A stretch of 5,674 nt of DNA from Phycisphaerales bacterium (GTDB lineage: Bacteria; Planctomycetota; Phycisphaerae; Phycisphaerales; UBA1924), in assembly GCA_030680655.1 (NCBI GenBank), contig JAUXUZ010000567.1, positions 1 through 5,674 on the forward strand, given 5' to 3'. Below are positions 1 through 5,674 of the stretch, in pieces. The notes below the pieces were generated by a model. It saw only the letters and a program-made list of their open reading frames with translations, ran no database searches and was not told the origin of the DNA. A program made the position numbers and the translations under genes. How positions within the stretch are numbered: the stretch's first letter is position 1; each line of letters starts with the position of its first letter.

Positions 1-769
1 CTTCGGCGGGGTGCCGTGGTACAACAACCTGTTCTGGACGACGCTGCTGTGCGGCCTGACGCTGCTGGTGTGCTACCGCCTGAAGGCCTCGGCAACCGGG
101 CGGGCGTTCCTATCAATCCGCGAGGACGAGATCGCCGCTCAGGCGATGGGCATCAACGTCACGAGCCTGAAGGTGCGGGCGTTTGTGATCTCCAGCGGGC
201 TGGCGGGCGTCGCCGGGGGTGTGTTTGCGCACCAGAGCGGCAACTCGCTCATCCCCGGCGAGATGAACTTCCAGCTCTCGTTTGACATCCTGATCATGGT
301 GGTGCTGGGCGGGCTGGGATCGATCAGCGGCGCTGCGCTGGCCGCCATTCTCGTCACGGTGCTGAGCGAGTGGCTCAAGGACCCCTCGACCGTGCTGGTG
401 TACGGGCTCGTTGTGACCGCGCTGGTCGCCGCGTTTACCGCCGTGCGCGGCAAGTACCGCCTCGGCGGCGGCGGGGGCTCGCCGGCGAATGTCCGCAAGG
501 CGGTGATCAAGGGCGTGGTCACGGGCGTTGTCATCACGCTAGCGCTGGAGGGTGCCCGGCTGATTGCCGGTTGGCTTGGGATCAACCTCTCGGACTACCG
601 GATGGTCTTCTATGCGCTGATCCTCATCCTCGTGATGATCCTGCGGCCAAACGGGCTCTTCGGCGTCAAGGAAGTCTGGGACTTCTTCCGGCCCACGAGC
701 GACCCGGACGCGCCGGTGAAGAAGCACGCGCCGGACAAGACCGGCGCGCCGGCGAAGGGGGACGCATGA
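1..769 (+). CDS. livM: Branched-chain amino acid ABC transporter permease LivM, C-terminal part (5' end outside window)
   Basis: This is an inner-membrane permease of the high-affinity branched-chain amino acid (HAAT/LIV) importer, working with LivH, LivK, LivG and LivF. The reading frame is open to the window edge (first full codon at position 2), so the GTG at 11 is probably internal. Counting from that GTG, the ATPase-contacting loop SIREDEIAAQAMGI (35-48) is typical of LivM, as are the FDILIMVVLGGLGS helix (91-104) and the C-terminal DYRMVFYALILILVMILRPNGLFG region (195-218). Hydrophobic helices lie near 7-24, 57-73, 91-118 and 199-212. Between residues about 124 and 192 there is extra sequence, with two further hydrophobic stretches joined by a GGGGGS linker, which I do not expect in ordinary LivM. 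The tail after 224 is charged and lysine/proline-rich. The stop overlaps the livG start (ATGA), indicating translational coupling. Confidence 0.93.
   Translation, partial: FGGVPWYNNLFWTTLLCGLTLLVCYRLKASATGRAFLSIREDEIAAQAMGINVTSLKVRAFVISSGLAGVAGGVFAHQSGNSLIPGEMNFQLSFDILIMVVLGGLGSISGAALAAILVTVLSEWLKDPSTVLVYGLVVTALVAAFTAVRGKYRLGGGGGSPANVRKAVIKGVVTGVVITLALEGARLIAGWLGINLSDYRMVFYALILILVMILRPNGLFGVKEVWDFFRPTSDPDAPVKKHAPDKTGAPAKGDA
755..762 (+). promoter_or_regulatory. Ribosome binding site of livG
   Basis: The purine run AAGGGGGA lies inside the last codons of livM, 3 bases before the livG ATG at 766. It supports that start and fits the ATGA overlap between the two genes. Confidence 0.5.
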
Positions 770-1542
770 GCGACTACCTCCTCAACGCCAGCGGCATCGG
801 CATCGCGTTCGGCGGGCTCAAGGCGTGCGACAACCTCACGCTGCAGATCCCCGCCGGTGCGCTCTACGGCATGATCGGCCCCAACGGCGCTGGCAAGACC
901 ACGGCGTTCAACCTGATCACCGGCGTCTATCCGTCCCAGACTGGGACGATCCTCGTCGCCGGCAAGTGCGTTGACGGGATGAAGCCGCACCAGATCGCGG
1001 CGGCGGGGCTCTCGCGGACGTTCCAGAACATCCGGCTCTTCGGCGAGATGAGCGTGCTGGACAACGTGCGCGTCGCGTGCCACTGCCGCACGCGCCACTC
1101 GCTGGCGGGGACGCTGGTGCGGACACGCCGCTTCGTCGGTCAGGAGCGGGCCATCAAGGCTCGCGCCATCGAGCTTCTGTCGGTGTTCGGGCTCGACCGG
1201 CTCGCCGACGAGCAGGCCAAGAACCTGCCCTACGGCGACCAGCGGCGGCTGGAGATCTGCCGCGCGCTCGCGACGGAGCCGAAAGTGCTGCTGCTCGACG
1301 AGCCTGCGGCGGGGATGAACCCCAGCGAGAAGAAGAGCCTTGCGAACTCGATCCGGGAGATCCGCGACCGGTTCGGGCTGGCGATCCTGCTCATCGAGCA
1401 CGACATGGGGCTGGTGATGGAGATCTGCGAGAAGATCACGGTGCTGGACCACGGCTGCCCGATCGCCTTCGGCACGCCGAAGGAGATTCAGGACAACCCG
1501 AAAGTCTGCGAGGCGTACCTTGGCGAACCGACTCCCCCCTGA
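766..1542 (+). CDS. livG: Branched-chain amino acid ABC transporter ATP-binding protein LivG
   Basis: This is one of the two cytoplasmic ATPases that power the LIV importer; it pairs with LivF under the LivH/LivM permeases. It is 258 residues, normal for LivG. Visible motifs are Walker A GPNGAGKTT (38-46), Q-loop Q87 in the LivG-typical SRTFQNIRLF, the degenerate signature LPYGDQRRLEI (154-164; YGxQRR is usual for LivG rather than LSGGQ), Walker B LLLDEP (175-180) and H-loop His212 in LLIEHDM. The C-terminal FGTPKEIQDNPKVCEAYLGE is also family-typical. The ATG at 766 is chosen because it overlaps the livM stop, has a purine-rich ribosome site just upstream, and gives the usual N-terminus leading into IAFGGLKAC. 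The gene is followed by a repeat element rather than directly by livF. Confidence 0.96.
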   Translation: MSDYLLNASGIGIAFGGLKACDNLTLQIPAGALYGMIGPNGAGKTTAFNLITGVYPSQTGTILVAGKCVDGMKPHQIAAAGLSRTFQNIRLFGEMSVLDNVRVACHCRTRHSLAGTLVRTRRFVGQERAIKARAIELLSVFGLDRLADEQAKNLPYGDQRRLEICRALATEPKVLLLDEPAAGMNPSEKKSLANSIREIRDRFGLAILLIEHDMGLVMEICEKITVLDHGCPIAFGTPKEIQDNPKVCEAYLGEPTPP

Positions 1543-1546
1543 AGAA

Positions 1547-1719
1547 GTTAACCACAGAGACGCAGAGGTCACAAGGACGACCCAACTGCAGGAGAAAAGA
1601 GGAACTCAGAGCACTCCAGGAGAAGCGAACAGTCTGGTCTTCGAGTCCCTTGAGCTCTTCTTCCCGCCTTCGAGTTTCTGTCTCTTCTTCTCTGTGTCCT
1701 CTGTGTCTCTGTGGTGAAT
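1547..1719. repeat. CACAGAG-type imperfect hairpin/inverted-repeat element between livG and livF
   Basis: The left arm 1551-1575 and the reverse complement of the right arm 1691-1715 match at 21 of 25 bases. Each arm contains three related 7-mers in mirrored 8- and 9-bp steps: CACAGAG at 1553, then variants at 1561 and 1570; exact CTCTGTG at 1690, 1699 and 1707. Inside the arms the left half is purine-rich and the right half pyrimidine-rich (for example 1654-1695), so pairing continues imperfectly inwards and the whole unit could fold as one long stem. The base composition is clearly less GC-rich than the flanking genes. The element starts about 4 bases after the livG stop and ends just before the livF ATG. 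From memory, CACAGAG-rich intergenic repeats of this kind are dispersed in planctomycete and some other genomes; I could not check copies. No coding function is likely. Confidence 0.8.
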
Positions 1720-2439
<720 letters not shown>

Positions 2440-2447
2440 TCTCGGCC

Positions 2448-2559
2448 ACGAGCCCTGTTCGGCAGCACAGGGACGATCAACCAGAGGCGTCCGCTCAACG
2501 GCTTTGCATCAACCGGGCACTTCTCCGTCGCCGTCCCTGTGCTTCCACACAGGGCTCGT
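2448..2559. repeat. Inverted repeat with 28-bp arms downstream of livF
   Basis: The arm 2448-2475 and the reverse complement of 2532-2559 match at 25 of 28 bases (ACGAGCCCTGT, a variable 5-base centre, then AGCACAGGGACG). Each arm is itself a small palindrome of CCCTGT and ACAGGG around 8 bases, so the DNA can form either one long stem with a 56-base loop or two small hairpins. The loop has the direct repeat ATCAACC at 2476-2482 and 2508-2514. There is no T-tract after it, so it is not a standard rho-independent terminator, although it sits where the liv operon should end. It is different in sequence from the livG-livF element. Alternatives are a short non-autonomous mobile element, a REP-like repeat or an RNA 3'-end protector. 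Confidence 0.75.
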
Positions 2560-2569
2560 ATTGTTGGCT

Positions 2570-3328
2570 GTGTGGGACACCCGCGCCATCGTGGAAGCTG
2601 CCTGCAAAGGGCTCGCCGCGGCCGAGCGGTCACGCTCGGTCGAACAGTCCCCCTTCGGCATTGAGAGTCTCTCCGAAGCGCAGCTCCACCCGCTGATCGC
2701 CGATGCGCTCCGCGCCGAGGGGTTCGGGGCGCTCCGCGAGCAGCCGTACCCGCTCGAGTGGGTCGCCAAGAAGGGGCGGCGCAAGCCGGGGGCACTGCCC
2801 GACGAAAATGAGCGCAACCGGTGTGACCTGGTCGTCACACCGCGCGCCGGGCTGCGCCTGGCTGATCGGCTGACCGAGGCGAAGAGGCACGAGGCTGTCC
2901 GAGCGAAGGTGAGCGGCACGCTCTTTGAACGCCACGCATTGGCCGAAGCCCCGCGCCACGACGCGACCGCGGCAGGGGTCGATGAGGTGTTCTGGCTGGA
3001 GATCAAGACCGCTGGCCAGTTCACCTACGTCGACGGTGTGCCCGGGCCGTTCGCGTACGGCGCACCGCTGGTGCGCGGCATCGGTGATGATCTCAAGAAG
3101 CTGCGCGACGACCCGGACGTGCTCCACGGCGGCGCACTGATGGTGCTCTTCTGCTCGGGCGAGGATGTCGCGGCCCACGACATCGGCGAGGTCGCGTCGC
3201 GCTGCGCCGACAAGGGGTTGCTCTCGGCCGTTCCGGCCGTCGGCGGGTTCGCGATCCCCGACCGCATCGGCAACCGCTGGTGCGGCGTGGGCCTGTTCAC
3301 CCCCGCGCGCGGGGCGCTGTTTTCATAA
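2570..3328 (+). CDS. Uncharacterised protein with PD-(D/E)XK nuclease-like motif layout
   Basis: I do not recognise the gene. From GTG 2570 it is 252 residues, soluble, with no signal peptide or membrane segment. Visible order: an N-terminal helix rich in Ala/Arg; a helix at 35-51 (EAQLHPLIADALRAEGF) carrying E36 and E50; basic stretch KKGRRK (67-72); RNRCDLVV with D86; DEVFWLEIKTAGQF with E144-x-K146; then a helix DDLKKLRDD (173-181) and a hydrophobic strand ALMVLF (189-194). A helix with Glu, a strand with Asp, a strand with ExK and a following D..KL helix is the pattern of the PD-(D/E)XK restriction-like fold, so DNA cleavage or binding is inferred, not shown. No ATG start exists upstream of the core. 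TTG 2561 (AGGG 6 bases upstream) or GTG 2570 are the best starts; a TTG at 2504 lies within the inverted repeat and adds unlikely sequence. It converges on lpxB, 7 bp away. Confidence 0.75.
   Translation: MWDTRAIVEAACKGLAAAERSRSVEQSPFGIESLSEAQLHPLIADALRAEGFGALREQPYPLEWVAKKGRRKPGALPDENERNRCDLVVTPRAGLRLADRLTEAKRHEAVRAKVSGTLFERHALAEAPRHDATAAGVDEVFWLEIKTAGQFTYVDGVPGPFAYGAPLVRGIGDDLKKLRDDPDVLHGGALMVLFCSGEDVAAHDIGEVASRCADKGLLSAVPAVGGFAIPDRIGNRWCGVGLFTPARGALFS
3301..3323 (+). terminator. Possible weak terminator at the 3' end of the nuclease-like gene
   Basis: The perfect 14-base palindrome CCCCGCGCGCGGGG (3301-3314) is followed five bases later by TTTT (3320-3323), overlapping the last codons before the TAA at 3326. 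The stem would be only about 5 bp with a 4-base loop and the T-run is short, so this could simply be GC-rich coding sequence. Confidence 0.2.
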
Positions 3329-3335
3329 GCGTTGA

Positions 3336-4547
3336 TCAGCTGATGCCCGCGAGGCGCTCGACGACGTCGGCGGCGAGGGGGCCGGTGCGGCGGCCGTCGA
3401 ACTGGGCGACGACGCCGGCGAGGGCCGCCCGCTGCGCCTCGGCGCAGCCCGGTTGGCGGAGCAGGCGGTAGATCCCCGAGGCCAGTTCGTTGCCGTTGCT
3501 GTCGAAGTACGGTACCAGTTCCGTCACGGCGCGGTCGTTGGCGATCAGGTTGGGGAGCGTGAAGAACCGCGTCTTGAAGACCCGGCCGCCCCAGAGCGCG
3601 TACGGCACCTTCAGGTGCTTGCCGAAGCGGTAGAACGTCACCATCGGCTTGAGCTGCTTGGTGATCTGGAGCGTCACGGTGCCGCTGGCGACCAGCGCGC
3701 AATCGCACCAGCGGATGGCGGCGTCGGTGTTGCCGACCACCACGTGCATGCCCTCGACCCAGCCGCCGTTCTCGCTGGCGATGTGCCGCAGCCGCTCCTG
3801 CACCGCGGCGTGGGTGATCGGGACAATCCCGACCGCGCCGGGGAGGTCCCCCTTGATCCGGCGGAACGCGTCGAGGATGAGCGGGAAGCACTTGGTGATC
3901 TCGCCGGGGCGTGAGCCGGGCATGAGGGCGATCTGCGGCGAGCCCTTGGGCCAGAGCGAAGTCACAACGTCGAGGGCCGCGTAGTCGAGCGGGCGTTCGA
4001 AGAGCGGGTGACCGACGAACGTCGCAGGGACGTTGCGGTTGCGGAACCACGCCTCCTCGAACGGCAGCACGCACATCACCATGTCGGTGAGGCGGCGGAG
4101 CTTCTTTATCCGGTGCTGGCGCCACGCCCAGACCTGCGGGGCGACCAGGTGCGCGACGCGCACGCCGCGCCCTTTGGTCATCGCGGCGATGGAGAAGTTG
4201 GCGTCGGGCGAGTCGACCGGCACGTGCACGGCGACGGGGTTCCGGTCGAGCCAGTCGTCGATGCGCCGGTTGATCCGCACGTGCTCGATGATCTTCTGCG
4301 CGCCGGGCACGCCCATCACCGCGTCTTTCGTGGTCTCTTCAACGATCGTCGCGCCGGCGGCCGCCATCTTGGGCCCGCCCCAGGCGTAGATCGGCAGCGA
4401 GGGGTGGCGCCGGCGTAGTTCCGCGATCAGCACGGCGGCGTGGTCATCGCCAGAGGGCTCAAAGGCGGTGACAAGCACGCCCCTGCCCGTCCTACGGGCG
4501 AGGCTGGTCAGCTGTCCTGCTTGTGCTGCGGGGGGGAACGACGACAC
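3336..4547 (-). CDS. lpxB: Lipid-A-disaccharide synthase LpxB
   Basis: This GT19 glycosyltransferase joins UDP-2,3-diacylglucosamine and lipid X to form the lipid A disaccharide, at the inner face of the cytoplasmic membrane. It has 403 residues (E. coli LpxB has 382). Family motifs in order: FEPSGD (29-34), AVMGV (76-80), VDSPDANF (111-118; D112 aligns with E. coli D98, reported important for activity), APQVWAWRQHRIKKL (136-150), LPFEEAWF (161-168), FVGHPL (177-182), LMPGSRPGEI (208-217; R213 aligns with R201), VASGTVTLQ (286-294) and FFTLPNLIAN (328-337). Oddities are Phe for the usual Gly before EPSGD and Gln294 where Glu is common. The start is GTG 4547, the first start codon after an in-frame stop at 4596-4598. 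There is no clear Shine-Dalgarno; GTG 4478 (residue 24) is possible but would cut into the first strand. It lies 56 bp after the response regulator on the same strand. Confidence 0.95.
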   Translation of the reverse strand: MSSFPPAAQAGQLTSLARRTGRGVLVTAFEPSGDDHAAVLIAELRRRHPSLPIYAWGGPKMAAAGATIVEETTKDAVMGVPGAQKIIEHVRINRRIDDWLDRNPVAVHVPVDSPDANFSIAAMTKGRGVRVAHLVAPQVWAWRQHRIKKLRRLTDMVMCVLPFEEAWFRNRNVPATFVGHPLFERPLDYAALDVVTSLWPKGSPQIALMPGSRPGEITKCFPLILDAFRRIKGDLPGAVGIVPITHAAVQERLRHIASENGGWVEGMHVVVGNTDAAIRWCDCALVASGTVTLQITKQLKPMVTFYRFGKHLKVPYALWGGRVFKTRFFTLPNLIANDRAVTELVPYFDSNGNELASGIYRLLRQPGCAEAQRAALAGVVAQFDGRRTGPLAADVVERLAGIS

Positions 4548-4603
4548 GGGCGGATTGTTGCGCCTCGGCGCGCCGGTTTCAGGGATTGCGGCAATTCAGG
4601 CGC
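4548..4603 (-). other. Short gap between response regulator and lpxB
   Basis: These 56 bases hold no clear promoter boxes and no terminator with a T-run. A 10-base palindrome CGGCGCGCCG sits at 4566-4575. The short spacing and same strand allow read-through from the kinase-regulator pair into lpxB. Confidence 0.35.
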
Positions 4604-5272
4604 TCAGAACCCCGAGGCCTCAAACCACTCGCTTGGCGCCTTGCCCAGAGCGGCGGCGATCGCCAGCAGGCTCTCAAGGCTCGGCAGGTGCGCGCCACGC
4701 TCGATCGAGCTGATCTGGCTCACCGAGAGGTCGCACGCGTCGGAGAGGTCCTTGAGGGTCCACGACCGCTGCGTGCGGGCCATGCGGATGTGCCTGCCGA
4801 GTTCGACACGCAGACGGTCCTGCGGGCGCTGGCCGAGACCGAGCGCCGCGGCGGCCTGCGCCAGCACCCGGTTGAGCTCCTCGACCGAGAACGGCTTGGC
4901 GAGGTAGTCAAAGACGTCCTGCTTGAACGTCTGGCGCATGGAGTCGAGCGAGGGGTAGCCGGTCACGACGATGACGCACAGCCGCGGCCAGCGGCGGCGG
5001 AGCTCGGCCAGCACCTCTTCGCCGCTGGTGCGGCCCATCTTCATGTCCAGCAGCACCACGTCGGGCAGGCGGCTCTCGCACGCGGCGAAGAACTCGGACG
5101 AACCGCCGGGGCCGCCCCCCACCGCACGCACGTCGTGCCCCTGCTGGCTCAGCACGCCGGAGATGTACTGGCGGAAGTCCTCGTCGTCGTCCATCGCGAT
5201 GATCGACAGCGACGGCCCGCTGAGCGGCTCGGCGTGATCGGTCGCCACGGGATTGGTTGGCTTCTCGCTCAT
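4604..5272 (-). CDS. Two-component response regulator with receiver domain and C-terminal XRE-type helix-turn-helix
   Basis: This is a cytoplasmic regulator of 222 residues. The receiver domain spans about 20-142: acidic pocket D28-D29-D30, phospho-acceptor D76 in VVLLDMKMG, T104 in VIVVTGYPS and K126 in DYLAKPFS, so all residues needed for phosphorylation are present. Residues 154-218 form a Cro/C1-XRE helix-turn-helix: LGRHIRMARTQRSWTLKDLS, then the recognition helix SVSQISSIERGAHLPSLESL, then LLAIAAALGKAPSEWF. Output domains of this class are usual in phage repressors and toxin-antitoxin regulators and uncommon behind a receiver. The start ATG (5270-5272) overlaps the kinase stop as ATGA, so the kinase encoded just upstream is its likely partner. 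Target genes are unknown; autoregulation or control of the adjacent lpxB is only a guess. There is no clear Shine-Dalgarno, consistent with coupled translation. Confidence 0.9.
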   Translation of the reverse strand: MSEKPTNPVATDHAEPLSGPSLSIIAMDDDEDFRQYISGVLSQQGHDVRAVGGGPGGSSEFFAACESRLPDVVLLDMKMGRTSGEEVLAELRRRWPRLCVIVVTGYPSLDSMRQTFKQDVFDYLAKPFSVEELNRVLAQAAAALGLGQRPQDRLRVELGRHIRMARTQRSWTLKDLSDACDLSVSQISSIERGAHLPSLESLLAIAAALGKAPSEWFEASGF

Positions 5273-5674
5273 GTTGAGGCTTGGCTCGGTGCTCCGGGCT
5301 CGGCCGGGAGGGGGGCGGACAGTGGCAAGAGTATCTCAAACTCGGCACCGGTGGGCGGTCCCTCCCGGTTGCGGGCGACCAGCGCGCCGCCGTGCTCGCG
5401 CACGATGCCCAGCGAGACCGCCAGGCCCAGGCCGGTGCCGCGGCTGTCCAGGCGCGTTGTGGCGAACGGCTCGAAGAGCCTGCCGAGGATCTCGGGTGCG
5501 ATGCCCGGGCCGGAATCGGCGATGACGATGCTCGCCCAGATGCCACCCCCTTCGCCGCGTTCCTGCACCGACGAGCGGACCTGGATAGTCGTTGCCCCGG
5601 TGTCGGTCGCACCGCTGTGAGCTGTGGAGGCGTCAACGGCGTTGCGGAGCAGGTTGACAAAGACCTGCATGATC
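5269..5674 (-). CDS. Sensor histidine kinase, C-terminal ATP-binding part (N-terminus outside window)
   Basis: This is the catalytic (HATPase_c) part of a two-component sensor kinase that would phosphorylate the regulator encoded immediately downstream. The frame is open to the window edge (Ile codon at 5671-5673), so the Met at 5670 is internal. Counting from that Met, the N-box is QVFVNLLRNAVDA (2-14), the G1 box ADSGPGI (51-57), the F-box LFEPFATTR (65-73) and the G2 box RGTGLGLAV (77-85). These are followed by the usual IVREHGGAL and the final FEILLPL strand. The phospho-accepting His, the sensor region and any membrane segments lie beyond 5674. The box style resembles NtrB/FixL-like PAS kinases, but the class cannot be settled here. 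The TGA at 5269-5271 overlaps the regulator ATG. Confidence 0.93.
   Translation of the reverse strand, partial: IMQVFVNLLRNAVDASTAHSGATDTGATTIQVRSSVQERGEGGGIWASIVIADSGPGIAPEILGRLFEPFATTRLDSRGTGLGLAVSLGIVREHGGALVARNREGPPTGAEFEILLPLSAPLPAEPGAPSQAST

Noticed and set aside
610..1572. Long minus-strand open frame opposite livG
   Set aside because: It is antisense to a clear ABC ATPase, with an Arg/His/Ala-rich composition typical of high-GC shadow frames and no motifs.
1711..1719. GTG starts upstream of the livF ATG
   Set aside because: They lie in the repeat arm, add only three residues and have no ribosome site. ATG 1720 gives the normal LivF N-terminus.
3335..3344. Palindrome ATCAGCTGAT at the lpxB stop
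   Set aside because: It is only 10 bases with no T-run, within coding and stop sequence; likely chance.
3025..4125. Long minus-strand frame overlapping lpxB and the nuclease-like gene
   Set aside because: It is a frame-shifted shadow of lpxB full of Arg/Pro/Gly runs. The lpxB frame carries all the family motifs.
4523..5620. Long plus-strand frame opposite the two-component genes
   Set aside because: It is antisense to intact receiver, HTH and HATPase domains, with composition typical of GC-rich shadows.

Overview
The window is GC-rich bacterial DNA with tightly packed genes. LpxB points to a Gram-negative (lipid A-bearing) organism. The best guess is a planctomycete, possibly of the Phycisphaerae. 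That guess rests on the GC-rich coding style, the CACAGAG-type intergenic hairpin repeat, an expanded LivM and a REC-XRE regulator. It is inference, not proven here.

Positions 1-2439 (+ strand) hold the downstream half of a branched-chain amino acid (LIV/HAAT-type) ABC importer operon: the C-terminal part of the permease LivM, the ATPase LivG (overlapping livM by ATGA) and the ATPase LivF. The permease LivH and the binding protein LivK would lie upstream, outside the window. livG and livF are separated by a roughly 170-bp imperfect hairpin element with CACAGAG/CTCTGTG arms. It fills almost the whole gap and ends at the livF start codon. A second, different inverted repeat of about 112 bp (2448-2559) follows livF.

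Positions 2561/2570-3328 (+) encode an unrecognised protein with the layout of a PD-(D/E)XK nuclease-like fold. It has no ATG start, and its start region abuts the second repeat. It converges on lpxB with only a 7-bp gap.

Positions 3336-5674 (- strand) carry, in transcription order, the C-terminal ATPase part of a sensor histidine kinase (cut by the window end), a response regulator coupled to it by an ATGA overlap, and lpxB (lipid-A-disaccharide synthase) 56 bp further on. The regulator joins a receiver domain to a C-terminal XRE/Cro-type helix-turn-helix, which is uncommon. The kinase and regulator must act together; co-transcription with lpxB is possible from the spacing but not shown.

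No tRNA, rRNA, CRISPR array, transposase or other clear mobile gene was seen, and no stretch over 300 bp lacks a gene. The items most worth a second look are the two hairpin repeats around livF, the membrane insert in LivM, the nuclease-like orphan and the REC-XRE regulator.
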